DNA of 64,000 nucleotides. It comes from Rhizobium sp. BK313. GTDB taxonomy: Bacteria > Pseudomonadota > Alphaproteobacteria > Rhizobiales > Rhizobiaceae. The stretch spans positions 2,480,001 to 2,544,000 of the forward strand of contig NZ_JACHZQ010000001.1 of assembly GCF_014193655.1 (NCBI RefSeq), given 5' to 3'. The notes below the pieces were generated by a model that was not told where the DNA came from, did no database searches, and worked only from the letters and a program-made list of their open reading frames with translations. Both the position numbers and the translations under genes were made by a program. Shown here in pieces: positions 29,164 to 37,918 of the stretch (its first letter is position 1; each line of letters starts with the position of its first letter).

Positions 29164-30243
29164 TCAGGATTGTCGCGACACGGCAATACGGCCGTCTGCC
29201 CAGGTAAGGCCAAACACGCGAAGCCAGTTGTCAAAAGCGAATTTCCGTAAGGCCAGCTCATCAAATCCGCCCTTGCGCATGGCTTCGATGAGACGCGGCA
29301 AACCGCTTGCATCCTTGATCTGGCGGGGCATGACTGCGCCATCGAAATCAGACCCGAGGGCGACCTTATCCGCTCCCATACGGCTGACCAGATATTCGAT
29401 ATGACGAACCACGACGTCAAGCGAAGTATCGTCGTCAAGGTGCCCGTCCGGCCGAATGTCATTAACGGCCAAGTTCAGCCCGATGACTCCGTCAGTGTCG
29501 CGAATGGCGTCCAGTTGTCGATCGGTCAGGTTTCGCGTCGATGGACATACGGCATGGGCGCAAGCATGCGTGGCAACGAGGGGAGCAGTGCTCAATGCCG
29601 CAACGTCCCAGAATCCACGCTCATTCAGATGAGAGACATCGATCATGATTCCAAGATCGTTGCACCTTTTTACAAGGTTTTTCCCTAAATCCGTAAGCCC
29701 CGGCCCCGTATCGGGCGACCTCGGATAAGCGAACGGAACGCCATAACCGAATATATTGGGACGGCTCCAAACTATGCCCAAAGATCGAAGGCCTGCATCA
29801 TACAGAGTATCCAGATATTCGAGATCAGGCTCGATGGCCTCAGCCCCTTCCATGTGAAGCACTAGGGCGAAGGCGGCCTCGATCTGAGCTGCTTTGATGT
29901 CCTTTACGCTCGTTGCCAGACGTATTCGACCGTTCGAACGTTTGATTAAGCCCTTTATCGCAGAAAGCTGTCCGTCAATTTGTCTCCGCGCATGCGCCGG
30001 CTCCAGAGCATCGGCATAACGGACTTCGTATCCGTTGCTTGTGATAGTAAGATCATCTTCCGGCTCGCGTTCCGGGTGGGTGGACATTGCAAACAACCCA
30101 CCAGCCAAGTGTCCTTCGAGCGCCCGTGGGAGATCGAGATGACCCTCCTCCGATCGAGCCAAAAAGTCTCGGCCGGTAGGTTCATAGTCCACCATGAACA
30201 GAACCGAATCATTATGCCCATCGAATACACAAACATTGTCCAT
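29164..30243 (-). CDS. M19 family (renal dipeptidase-like) peptidase
   Basis: Dizinc amidohydrolase-fold dipeptidase, 359 aa. Metal ligands: DGHND at 8-12 (H10, D12), the bridging glutamate in HMEGAEAI (about 130), the histidines of DVSHLNERGFWDV and THACAHAVC, and the aspartate in GSDFDG. No signal peptide, so cytoplasmic. Members cleave dipeptides, often with a D-residue or a dehydropeptide. The DNA is noticeably less GC-rich than its neighbours, which suggests later arrival. Confidence 0.88.
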   Translation of the reverse strand: MDNVCVFDGHNDSVLFMVDYEPTGRDFLARSEEGHLDLPRALEGHLAGGLFAMSTHPEREPEDDLTITSNGYEVRYADALEPAHARRQIDGQLSAIKGLIKRSNGRIRLATSVKDIKAAQIEAAFALVLHMEGAEAIEPDLEYLDTLYDAGLRSLGIVWSRPNIFGYGVPFAYPRSPDTGPGLTDLGKNLVKRCNDLGIMIDVSHLNERGFWDVAALSTAPLVATHACAHAVCPSTRNLTDRQLDAIRDTDGVIGLNLAVNDIRPDGHLDDDTSLDVVVRHIEYLVSRMGADKVALGSDFDGAVMPRQIKDASGLPRLIEAMRKGGFDELALRKFAFDNWLRVFGLTWADGRIAVSRQS

Positions 30244-30365
30244 GCGACTTCGATCCTCAGGGTTTATATCTATTTATGCACTCATCTCGGCAAACGCGTT
30301 TGATTTGCCAATCACCTGACAAGGCGACTGTTAGGCGAGAAACCAGTGATAAAGGGGCAGGCAGT

Positions 30366-31556
30366 TCAACCCCGCCACCCTTCCAGGAATACCACCTTCT
30401 CCACTCCGGCAAATCGCGCGATCCGCTCGAGCTCAGCCTCCAACTTCTCCAATCGCCCGGCGGATGCCCGGACACCCGGCTCCAGCCACAAGCGTTTGAC
30501 GTCAAGCGTGCCCGCCTTGCGGTCGGCTTTCATGTCGATCCGGCCGATCAGCCGATCTCCTTCCAAAAGCGGGAAGACGTAATAGCCGTATTCGCGCTTC
30601 GGCTCCGGCACGAAGACCTCGATGCGGTAGAAGAAGCCGAACAGGCGTTCGGTGCGGTTGCGGTCGCGCAACGTCGGATCGAAAGGACTGAGGACGCGTA
30701 TCCGCGCGGGAGCTTCGGGGAAGCTGTCGAGCGTGGCCGGGAAATCGGTGAAGGCGAAGGAAGGGCGTGGCTTGCCGCCACCTGCAGGCCCAATCAGCAT
30801 TTCCGTCAGTTCGGCGCGGTGCGTCTCAACCCAGGTTTTGGCCTCCTGCGGCGTTACCAAATCCCAGAAGGCGGCGATCTCGCCTGATGTGGCGAAACCC
30901 AGGCGTTGCAAAGCGCTGCGGCAGGCCCAATCGACGAATTCGTCGTGATCGACTTCGGGCGTGTGGACATTTTCCGGCAATACGCGCTCGACGAGATCGT
31001 AGACCTTCTGGAAATTGGTGCGTCCGGCGATGGCAAATTTGCCGGTGCGCCAGAAATATTCGAGCGCGGTCTTGTTCGGATGCCAGTTCCACCAGCCACC
31101 GGAGACGTGATCGTCCGCCTTGATCTCACGGGCCGTGATGGCGCCGTTTTTCAACACGCGCTCGTAGGTCTCCTCGAAGGCGGCTTCGAACCCCTCGCCG
31201 CGCCATTTGCGCCAGCGCTCGACGATTGCCAGCTCCTCGCGGCGGAATCGGTGTTTCCAATAAACGAAGAAGGCGCTTGGCAGGATGGAGGCGTCATGCG
31301 TCCAGTTTTCAAACAGCGCCCCGTCCTTTTCGAGCAGCTCGGTCAGATGTTCGCGCCGATAGGTCTGGTTGCGCGAAAACAGGATCTGGTGATGCGCCCG
31401 CTCGACGGTCGAGATGCTGTCGACCTGTACGAAGCCGATATCGTGGATCAATTGTAGCAGCCCGGCCTTGGTCAAGGCGCGGTTCGGCGGATTGGAAAGC
31501 CCTTGCTTGGCGAGGAAGACACGGCGGGCGTCGCGGTTTGAAAGCAGATTCGTCAT
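30366..31556 (-). CDS. YcaQ-like winged-helix DNA glycosylase family protein
   Basis: A 396-residue member of the HTH_42 family, which includes the bacterial AlkZ and YcaQ/AlkX interstrand-crosslink glycosylases. The active-site motif of the YcaQ branch (QxD) is visible in GFVQVDSIST near residue 34. HHQILFSRNQTY, WTHDASILP and LSPFDPTLRDRNR are also family features. The ATG at 31556 gives the usual start (MTNLLSNRDARRVFL); an ATG at 31583 in the same frame cannot be excluded. Divergent from bioMNY. Confidence 0.82.
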   Translation of the reverse strand: MTNLLSNRDARRVFLAKQGLSNPPNRALTKAGLLQLIHDIGFVQVDSISTVERAHHQILFSRNQTYRREHLTELLEKDGALFENWTHDASILPSAFFVYWKHRFRREELAIVERWRKWRGEGFEAAFEETYERVLKNGAITAREIKADDHVSGGWWNWHPNKTALEYFWRTGKFAIAGRTNFQKVYDLVERVLPENVHTPEVDHDEFVDWACRSALQRLGFATSGEIAAFWDLVTPQEAKTWVETHRAELTEMLIGPAGGGKPRPSFAFTDFPATLDSFPEAPARIRVLSPFDPTLRDRNRTERLFGFFYRIEVFVPEPKREYGYYVFPLLEGDRLIGRIDMKADRKAGTLDVKRLWLEPGVRASAGRLEKLEAELERIARFAGVEKVVFLEGWRG

Positions 31557-31616
31557 GCTCCGATCATAGGCATTAATTCCCATGCTTTCAAACGGGCGTT
31601 GATTTGATAATTCGTC

Positions 31617-32342
31617 ATGATGGGCTATAGCACCGCGATATCGCTATGGAACAGGACCAGCAGCTTGGATATCCGCTTCGACAATGCCGGCGTGAACTTC
31701 GGCCCTCGGCTTGCGCTTTCGCCGCTCAGCCTGATGCTGAATGAGCGGCGCATCGGCGTGATCGGGCTCAACGGTTCCGGCAAGACGACATTTGCGCGGC
31801 TGATCAACGGGCTTGCCAAGCCGACGACCGGCCGGGTCACCGTCAACGGGCTCGACACTGTCACCAATGCCAAATCCGTGCTCGGCAAGGTCGGCTATAT
31901 CTTCCAGTCGCCACAGAACCAGATCATCCTGCCGATCATTCGCGACGACATCGCCTTCGGCCTCAAGGCCCGCGGTCTCGGCAGAGCCGAGATCGAGGCG
32001 GCGGTGGACGGCATTCTCGACCGGTTCAGCGTCCGCCACCTGGCGGAACGGCGAGCGCATGAGCTTTCCGGCGGCGAACTGCAGATGGCTGCTCTCTGCT
32101 CCGTGCTGGTCACCGGGCCAGACATCCTCATCCTTGATGAACCGACCAATCAGCTCGACCTCAGGAACAGGGCGCTGGTGCAAGAGACTATCGCCGGCCT
32201 GCCGGAAAACGTCATCGTCATCAGCCATGACCTGCCGCTTATCGAGGATTTCGACCGCGTGTTGCTGTTCGATCAAGGTCGCTTAATCGCCGACGCGCCA
32301 CCTCCCGAGGCCATCGCCCGCTACAGGGAGTTGGCTGCCTGA
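31617..32342 (+). CDS. bioM: Biotin ECF transporter ATPase BioM
   Basis: ABC-type ATPase of the energy-coupling-factor biotin transporter. Walker A GLNGSGKTT is near 50-58, Q-loop FQSPQNQ near 98, signature LSGGELQMAAL, and Walker B ILILDEPTNQLDL followed by the switch histidine in VISHDL. 241 aa from ATG at 31617; family sequence begins at LDIRFDNAG, about 17 residues in, so the true start may be a later codon (TTG of LDIRF). Its stop overlaps the bioN start. Confidence 0.92.
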   Translation: MMGYSTAISLWNRTSSLDIRFDNAGVNFGPRLALSPLSLMLNERRIGVIGLNGSGKTTFARLINGLAKPTTGRVTVNGLDTVTNAKSVLGKVGYIFQSPQNQIILPIIRDDIAFGLKARGLGRAEIEAAVDGILDRFSVRHLAERRAHELSGGELQMAALCSVLVTGPDILILDEPTNQLDLRNRALVQETIAGLPENVIVISHDLPLIEDFDRVLLFDQGRLIADAPPPEAIARYRELAA

Positions 32343-32944
32343 TGCAGACGCTGCACGTCGACGCCAGTACCTGGATGCACCGGATAGGGCCGCGTCTCAA
32401 GCTTGGCACGCTAGCGGCTCTCGGCATCCTATTGTTCCTGACGGACAACCTCGCGCTGCTCTGTCTTGCCGTCGCCATCGGCGCCCTCCTCTATTTCAAC
32501 ACCGGGTTACCGGTAGGCGAAGCATTGAAGCGGCTACGGCCAGTCGTTCTCACCATTATCGTCGTGGCGCTGTTCAGCCTGATCTTCAACCCGATCCATG
32601 TCGCAATCGTCACCGTGCTGCGGCTGACCGCGCTCGTGCTTTTCGCGGCCGTCGTGACGGCAACGACGTCGATCGCCGCTTTCATCGACGAGATCACGGC
32701 GCTCGCCACGCCATTGGAAAAGGTCGGCCTCCTGAGGGCTGCCGATATCGGTCTTGCGGTCGGCCTCGTCGTGCGCTTCGTCCCGGAAATTCTCGACCGT
32801 TACCGCGCCATCCGAGAGGCGCATGAGGCTCGCGGGATCAAAATCCGCATCACAACAGCCCTGGTGCCGCTGATCATCCTGACGCTGCGCGATGCCGATA
32901 ATATCGCGGCTGCGATTGACGCCCGCGGCATTCGGCGGCATTGA
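32342..32944 (+). CDS. bioN: Biotin ECF transporter transmembrane protein BioN
   Basis: T-component (200 aa) that couples ATP hydrolysis by BioM to the substrate-binding BioY. Several hydrophobic helices and the ECF coupling motif region AHEARGIKIR and DAIAAAIDARGIRRH-like C-terminus (residues about 157-200, with the two ARG motifs) are visible. It overlaps the bioM stop by one base (TGATG), showing tight coupling. Followed by bioY after 28 bases. Confidence 0.9.
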   Translation: MQTLHVDASTWMHRIGPRLKLGTLAALGILLFLTDNLALLCLAVAIGALLYFNTGLPVGEALKRLRPVVLTIIVVALFSLIFNPIHVAIVTVLRLTALVLFAAVVTATTSIAAFIDEITALATPLEKVGLLRAADIGLAVGLVVRFVPEILDRYRAIREAHEARGIKIRITTALVPLIILTLRDADNIAAAIDARGIRRH

Positions 32945-32972
32945 AAAGACACTGTTTTCGAATGGAGCCGTC

Positions 32973-33536
32973 ATGACGACCCGCGACCTCGTCCTCTCTG
33001 CGCTTTTTGCCGCCATCATCGTGGCGCTAGGCTTGCTGCCGCCGATCTCGATCGGCCTCATCCCGGTGCCGATCACGGCGCAATCGCTCGGCGTCATGCT
33101 TGCGGGCGTGGTGCTCGGCGCGAAACGCGGCGCGATCGCGGTGCTGATCGTCGTCGTGCTGGTGGCGATCGGCCTGCCGGTGCTGTCGGGCGGCCGCGGC
33201 GGGCTTGCAGTCTTCGTCGGCCCGACGGCCGGCTTTTTCATAGGCTGGATCTTCGCCGCCTACGTTACCGGCTATCTCTCCGAGCGGTTGGTGAAGGCCG
33301 AGCAGACGGGCCTTGCCCAGGGCATCGGCTTCTTCATCGCTTCCGTGGTCGGCGGCGTCGTGGTTCTCTACGCCTTCGGCATCGCCTGGCTCGCAATTGC
33401 CGCCAATATCGGCTTCACCAAAGCGTTCCTGGGGTCGATGGCCTTCGTTCCCGGCGATCTCGTCAAGGCTGTTGTCGCCGCCCTCGTCGGCCGCGCCGTC
33501 ATGGTTGGCTACCCCCTGCTGCCGCAGCGGAGCTGA
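32973..33536 (+). CDS. bioY: Biotin ECF transporter substrate-specific component BioY
   Basis: Membrane S-component (187 aa) that binds biotin. Six hydrophobic segments; the BioY family motif appears as LPVLSGGRGGLAVFVGPTAG followed by FIGWIFAAYVTGYL and the C-terminal FVPGDLVKAVVAAL. The ATG at 32973 has GGAG upstream; earlier in-frame codons overlap bioN. Completes the bioMNY operon. I found no perfect TTAT(A/C)(G/T)ATAA BioR-type operator in front of bioM. Confidence 0.94.
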   Translation: MTTRDLVLSALFAAIIVALGLLPPISIGLIPVPITAQSLGVMLAGVVLGAKRGAIAVLIVVVLVAIGLPVLSGGRGGLAVFVGPTAGFFIGWIFAAYVTGYLSERLVKAEQTGLAQGIGFFIASVVGGVVVLYAFGIAWLAIAANIGFTKAFLGSMAFVPGDLVKAVVAALVGRAVMVGYPLLPQRS

Positions 33537-33541
33537 GCATC

Positions 33542-33592
33542 ATCCCGAACCGAAGGGCCGCTCAGCGGAAAGTGTGAAACGGTTTTCGGGAT
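33542..33592. repeat. Rhizobial palindromic intergenic element
   Basis: ATCCCGAA-CCG ... CGG-TT-TTCGGGAT pairs across 33542-33592, with an inner CCGC-TCA-GCGG hairpin and the AAGTGTGAAACGGTTTTCGGGA core that recurs between genes in Rhizobium. It separates two convergent genes, bioY and the thioesterase. Confidence 0.65.
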
Positions 33593-33609
33593 TACGCTCA
33601 ACTGAAAAG

Positions 33610-34008
33610 TCAGTCCAAATATTTATAGAGCCAATCGCGTGTGTCTTCGGGCAGCGGCACGGGATCGTGTTCCTCGCCGCGCACGGCGAGCCAAAGGATT
33701 TCCACCTCCGCCGCCAGCTCATTGCCGGTTTCGACCATGACCATAAAGCCGATGGACTTGCCGCCGATCTTATTGACGCTGACCGAAAAGCGGGCGAGAT
33801 CGTCATAGCGCAAAGCCCGGTGCAGCGAGCAGGAGGCCTTGGTGGCGATATAGGCCGGCTCGTCGCTGACGAGCGGCCGGGCACGCCAGAATTTCGACAA
33901 TGCCGTTTCCGCCTGGGAGATGTAGGAGGCGATGAACATCTGTCCATGCCTGTCGACATCGCGAGGCGGTACCCGCATCTCGATGACATCGGATCGTTCT
34001 ACACTCAT
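33610..34008 (-). CDS. Hotdog-fold acyl-CoA thioesterase
   Basis: A 132-residue YbgC/4-hydroxybenzoyl-CoA-thioesterase-type protein. MRVPPRDVDRHGQMFIASYI is the catalytic region, with D in the expected place and HGQMF where most family members have HxNN. SVSVNKIGGKSIGFMVMVET and LWLAVRG are later strands. Start ATG at 34008 (or the neighbouring ATG at 34011); the frame is open far upstream without family sequence. Substrate unknown. Confidence 0.75.
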   Translation of the reverse strand: MSVERSDVIEMRVPPRDVDRHGQMFIASYISQAETALSKFWRARPLVSDEPAYIATKASCSLHRALRYDDLARFSVSVNKIGGKSIGFMVMVETGNELAAEVEILWLAVRGEEHDPVPLPEDTRDWLYKYLD

Positions 34009-34180
34009 CATCACGCAAAACCTTGGCCGGCGCGGTTCGCACCTTAATGAAAGCTTAACATCGCGCCTCAAGAAGTAAACGGGCGGTAGCTCAACGTGGT
34101 TAAGATGGATTGTTGACATTATGGTGATACTGCCCATGTCCCTGTAGCAGACGTCATATCTCGTCTATAAATTTGGTTTC

Positions 34181-35122
34181 ATGAGCACACGTCTTTACGA
34201 GCACCCTATCTTCCTGGAACACCTTACCCCGCCGGGCCATCCGGAGAGGCCGGACCGGCTGCGGTCGCTGAACATTGCGCTGGAGCATCCGAACTTCGAG
34301 CGGTTGGACCGGCGCAAGGCGCCGCTCGCCAATGAGGACGCCGTTCTGCTCGCCCATCCGGAAGAACATCTGACCTTCGTCCTGCGCTCGATCCCCGACA
34401 GCGGCGACGAGGGCGAAATCAACCAGCTCGAGGCCGATACCTATGCCAGCCCGAAGACGCTGCAGGCGGTGCTGCACGGCGTCGGCGCCGCAATGGCGGC
34501 GGTCGACGACGTGTTCTCGGGTGCGGCCGACAACGTCTTCGTCGCGGCCCGACCGCCCGGCCACCATGCCGAGAAGAGCAAAGCCATGGGCTTCTGCTTT
34601 TTCAACAATGCGGCGATCGCCGCTCGCCATGCCCAGAAGGTCCATGGAGCCGAGCGCGTAGCCATTGTCGATTGGGACGTGCATCACGGCAACGGCACGC
34701 AGGACATCTTCTGGGATGACCCGTCGGTGCTCTTCTGCTCCACCCATCAAATGCCGCTTTACCCTGGCACCGGCAAGAAGGACGAGCGCGGACCGCATGA
34801 TACCATCGTCAACGCGCCGCTTTCGCCCAATACCGGCGGCGACCACTTCCGTGAGGCTTTCAAATCGCGCGTCCTGCCGGCGCTGGATGATTTCCGCCCC
34901 GACCTCATTATCATCTCTGCCGGCTTCGACGCCCATCATCGCGATCCCCTAGCGCAACTCAACCTTACCGGTGAGGATTTCGACTGGGCGACCGGGCGTA
35001 TCCTGGAAGCCGCCGACCGCAGCGCCAAGAACCGGGTCGTCAGCCTGCTCGAAGGCGGTTATGATCTGGAAGGTCTCGCCGAATCGGCAGGCCTGCATAT
35101 TCTGCGCATGATGAAGGGTTGA
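34181..35122 (+). CDS. Histone-deacetylase-family amidohydrolase
   Basis: A 313-residue zinc deacetylase of the arginase/deacetylase fold. Landmarks are [10 protein letters not shown] (catalytic His pair), [11 protein letters not shown] (zinc Asp/His), [12 protein letters not shown] (second zinc Asp) and EGGYDLEG. Bacterial members deacetylate acetylpolyamines or acetylated proteins; which one this acts on cannot be read here. ATG at 34181. The stop overlaps the xseB start region (TGATGATG), an arrangement that suggests coupled translation. Confidence 0.9.
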   Translation: MSTRLYEHPIFLEHLTPPGHPERPDRLRSLNIALEHPNFERLDRRKAPLANEDAVLLAHPEEHLTFVLRSIPDSGDEGEINQLEADTYASPKTLQAVLHGVGAAMAAVDDVFSGAADNVFVAARPPGHHAEKSKAMGFCFFNNAAIAARHAQKVHGAERVAIVDWDVHHGNGTQDIFWDDPSVLFCSTHQMPLYPGTGKKDERGPHDTIVNAPLSPNTGGDHFREAFKSRVLPALDDFRPDLIIISAGFDAHHRDPLAQLNLTGEDFDWATGRILEAADRSAKNRVVSLLEGGYDLEGLAESAGLHILRMMKG

Positions 35123-35124
35123 TG

Positions 35125-35376
35125 ATGAGCGAAAGCGCCAAAGTGGATGTGTCGGGCTATTCCTTCGAAAAAGCCGTGGCGGAGCTTGAAAGCATCGTCG
35201 CGCGGCTGGAACGCGGCGACGTGGCACTCGACGAATCCATCGCCATCTACGAACGCGGCGAAGCGCTGAAGAAACATTGCGAAGCGCTGCTTTCGGCCGC
35301 CGAAAACCGCATCGAAAAGATCAGGCTCGATCGCTCGGGCAAGCCGCAGGGCGTGGAGCCGCTGGACGGGGCTTGA
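35125..35376 (+). CDS. xseB: Exodeoxyribonuclease VII small subunit
   Basis: An 83-residue helical subunit that with XseA degrades single-stranded DNA to oligonucleotides. [20 protein letters not shown] and [20 protein letters not shown] are the classic XseB helices. Of the two adjacent ATGs, 35125 is better spaced from GAAGGG; 35122 also possible, overlapping the deacetylase stop. xseA is not in the window. Confidence 0.93.
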   Translation: MSESAKVDVSGYSFEKAVAELESIVARLERGDVALDESIAIYERGEALKKHCEALLSAAENRIEKIRLDRSGKPQGVEPLDGA

Positions 35377-35388
35377 GGAAGCCCCGTC
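35365..35388 (+). terminator. Hairpin spanning the xseB stop codon
   Basis: GACGGGGCTT-GAGG-AAGCCCCGTC is a perfect 10-bp stem with a 4-base loop; the xseB TGA lies partly in the loop (35374-35376). No T-run follows, so termination would be Rho-assisted or the stem may only protect the message end. Convergent gene end 13 bases beyond. Confidence 0.55.
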
Positions 35389-35400
35389 GCTGGGTCGGGA

Positions 35401-35883
35401 TTATTTCGCAGGGTTTTCCATGACATAGGCCTCGCCGCCTTTCCTGTCATGCAGGAAAAGATATCGATGCCCATGAATGGTGCCGAAGAAGGCTAGACCG
35501 TTCGCTTCCGCAGGGGCGCTGTCCGTGACGTCGGTCACCACCTTGGTAAACTGCTTCTGCAGAGACGGGTCCGACTTGTTCTTGCTCGTCGTGGCGCATT
35601 CCTTGTTCGGCTTGATCTGAATGGAAAGCGACTCATCCGCCGTAGTACCGATCCAGCCCGTACCATCCGAGATGTCCATCTTCTTGGCCCCGTAACGCTT
35701 TGCCGCCACTATACCTTTTTCGAAGGATGGCCCCGTCTTCAGGCAGACATCCCTGAAAGCTGCGATCGCAGTCTCCGTCACCTTGACGGCGTCGACGGAC
35801 GCGGCCGATGCGGATTGGGGAACGACGATGGACAGGACCAGTGCCGCCAATCCTAATGAACGGAGACTATTGAGCTTTTGCAT
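35401..35883 (-). CDS. Exported protein of unknown function
   Basis: 160 aa, with a signal peptide (1-28, ending SASAAS). The mature part has two cysteines (DVCLKTG and KECATTS), a FEKGIVAAKRYGAKKMD segment, and a C-terminal GHRYLFLHDRKGGEAYVM beta region. The start lies within the end of the upstream lipoprotein gene (17-base overlap), so the two are surely one operon. I do not recognise the family. Confidence 0.7.
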   Translation of the reverse strand: MQKLNSLRSLGLAALVLSIVVPQSASAASVDAVKVTETAIAAFRDVCLKTGPSFEKGIVAAKRYGAKKMDISDGTGWIGTTADESLSIQIKPNKECATTSKNKSDPSLQKQFTKVVTDVTDSAPAEANGLAFFGTIHGHRYLFLHDRKGGEAYVMENPAK

Positions 35884-36655
35884 GCTTTTCTTTCGCTGAG
35901 GGCATGTTGAGGTTAAGGCTGGAAAGCATCAGATCCAAGTTGGAAGAGAATTTGGTATAAGTGAGGCGAGGATAAAGCTCGGGCAAATGCTGCCTGACGG
36001 ATTCCCTAAAGGCCGTTGGCGCCTCCGACGCAATCAGCCGGCCTACGCCCCCTACCCGACCGCCACCCACCTCAAGGGCGTCGATATTCAGAAGGCCGGC
36101 ATCTACGATCTGGCCGCTGCCGATGCGGATGTAACTGTCGCCGAGAAGAGGCATGGGACCTATCTTGACCGGCTTTTCAAACAATGACGGAGGCTTGGGA
36201 CCGAGCGTTATGGTGTTCAGCCCCGGATTGTCGCACACGACCTGGGTTACGACATAGGCGCCCGGTTCAATCGGCTCATAGGAGGTCCGCATGTCATTGG
36301 ACTGAGACTTGGGGAGCGCCGAGAAATTAAGCTTCAGGAGATTGGAAGAAATATCGCCGAGTTTGTTGGATCCGGTCATATGCGTCACCTGACCGATGTC
36401 GACGCGGCTCTCCGAGATTCTGCCGTCGATCACCTTATTGAGGGTAACGACACCGCTGCCGCAATAGGCATTATTGATCTTGACGCGTACAACGATCGCG
36501 GCACCCTTCTGCTTCACCATCGCCACGGAAGCGACGGCAGCGGTCTTGGCATCGCCGTTCAGCTCGGTCGACTCCATATTCACGCAACTGGAAAGCGTGC
36601 TGGCTGCAAGAAAGGCGGCAGCCATTCCAAAAGTCTTATGTTCGGACACCCACAT
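35867..36655 (-). CDS. Predicted lipoprotein of unknown function
   Basis: 262 aa from ATG at 36655. The N-terminus MWVSEHKTFGMAAAFLAAST leads into LSSC, a lipobox with the cysteine at residue 24. The rest is beta-rich: KGAAIVVRVKINNAYCGSG, EPGAYVVTQVVCDNPG and an ALEVGGGRVGGVGRLI stretch. The last 17 bases overlap the start of the 160-aa exported protein. No match I can name; probably an envelope protein acting with its partner. Codon usage is less GC-rich than in dxs or pirin. Confidence 0.65.
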   Translation of the reverse strand: MWVSEHKTFGMAAAFLAASTLSSCVNMESTELNGDAKTAAVASVAMVKQKGAAIVVRVKINNAYCGSGVVTLNKVIDGRISESRVDIGQVTHMTGSNKLGDISSNLLKLNFSALPKSQSNDMRTSYEPIEPGAYVVTQVVCDNPGLNTITLGPKPPSLFEKPVKIGPMPLLGDSYIRIGSGQIVDAGLLNIDALEVGGGRVGGVGRLIASEAPTAFRESVRQHLPELYPRLTYTKFSSNLDLMLSSLNLNMPSAKEKHAKAQ

Positions 36656-36869
36656 CGTATATTCACATTCTTGAAGATTAATCGAATGCAGCAACTCTCC
36701 TATAAATTGTATTTTCGTCAATCGGCTGATACTTTCAAGCCTAATAAAACATAAATGTGACACCTGCAGAGCGGCCGGTTCGGCTGCTTTTAAAGCCGAG
36801 AATAGCAACCTCGCTATCGCATGCCCCTCTTTGCAGATAAGCTGACGTCAAATCGATCGGAGATCCGCC

Positions 36870-37793
36870 ATGTCCTTTTTCCCCGGCAAAGACCCGCTTC
36901 CCGGCGATACCTTCGCCTGCGATGCAATCGAGAATCTCATCATTCCGCGCACCACCGATCTCGGCGGCTTTTCCGTGCGCCGCGCGCTTCCGAGCAGCCG
37001 GCGGCGGCTGGTCGGTCCGTTCATCTTTTTCGACCGCATGGGTCCGGCGGTGCTGCGGCCCGGTGAAGCGCTGGATGTCCGGCCGCATCCGCATATCGGC
37101 CTGTCGACCGTCACCTATCTTTTCGACGGTGAAATCCGCCACAAGGACAGCCTCGGAACGGAAAAGGTCATTCGCCCCGGCGACATCAACCTGATGACGG
37201 CTGGGCGCGGCATCGTGCATTCTGAGCGCACGCCGGACAATCTGCGCGGCCATCCGCTGGCGATGTCCGGCCTTCAGACCTGGCTGGCGCTTCCGGACAA
37301 CAAGGAAGAAATCGATCCGGCCTTTACCCATACTGAAAAGAGCGACCTGCCGCTGATCAATGACGGCGGTGCGACGGGCCGCGTGGTCATCGGCAGCTTC
37401 GAGGGCGTGACCTCGCCGGTCAACGTCTTCTCCGACACGCTCTATGTCGATCTTCAGCTTCAGCCCGGCACGAAATTTCCGTTCGGTGCCGAGCATGAGG
37501 AGCGTGCGGTCTATATTCTCTCCGGCTCGCTTGTCGTTGCCGGCGATCGTTTCGAGCAGGATCAGCTCCTTGTCTTTCGCCCTGGTGATGCCATTACCAT
37601 GGAGACGGCTGAAAAAGGCTGTCATCTTATGCTTTTTGGTGGTGCGGCGCTCAATTCGAAGCGCTATATCTGGTGGAATTTCGTGTCGTCTTCCAAGGAG
37701 CGTATCGAAAAGGCCAAGGAAGAATGGCGCACAGGCCGTTTCGATATCGTGCCGGGAGACGAGGAAGAGTTTATTCCTTTGCCGGAAAGCTAA
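36870..37793 (+). CDS. Pirin family protein
   Basis: Bicupin metalloprotein, 307 aa. The N-terminal cupin metal site is intact: PHPHIGLSTVTYLFDG (H-x-H), with H and E further on in GRGIVHSER. The C-terminal cupin starts near GTKFPFGAEHEERAVYIL. Bacterial pirins include quercetin dioxygenases and redox regulators of pyruvate dehydrogenase; the role here is open. ATG at 36870. Transcribed towards dxs, 125 bases upstream of it. Confidence 0.9.
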   Translation: MSFFPGKDPLPGDTFACDAIENLIIPRTTDLGGFSVRRALPSSRRRLVGPFIFFDRMGPAVLRPGEALDVRPHPHIGLSTVTYLFDGEIRHKDSLGTEKVIRPGDINLMTAGRGIVHSERTPDNLRGHPLAMSGLQTWLALPDNKEEIDPAFTHTEKSDLPLINDGGATGRVVIGSFEGVTSPVNVFSDTLYVDLQLQPGTKFPFGAEHEERAVYILSGSLVVAGDRFEQDQLLVFRPGDAITMETAEKGCHLMLFGGAALNSKRYIWWNFVSSSKERIEKAKEEWRTGRFDIVPGDEEEFIPLPES

Positions 37794-37918
37794 CGAGTTC
37801 ATAACAATGCCAAATGTTTCTTGTTCAGGCACTCCTTGAATTCGGCGTCTTTTGCCGCAATCTGTTTTGAGATAAAGGCGGGCCGCCGCCCAAGAATAGC
37901 AAGAAAGAGGCTTCAGCC

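Noticed and set aside
31557..31616. BioR operator in front of bioM
   Set aside because: No match to the TTAT-xx-ATAA palindrome; TTTGATAATT is only a partial resemblance.
34081..34140. tRNA-like stretch GGGCGGTAGCTCAACGTGG
   Set aside because: The D-arm-like sequence is not followed by matching anticodon and T arms or an acceptor complement.
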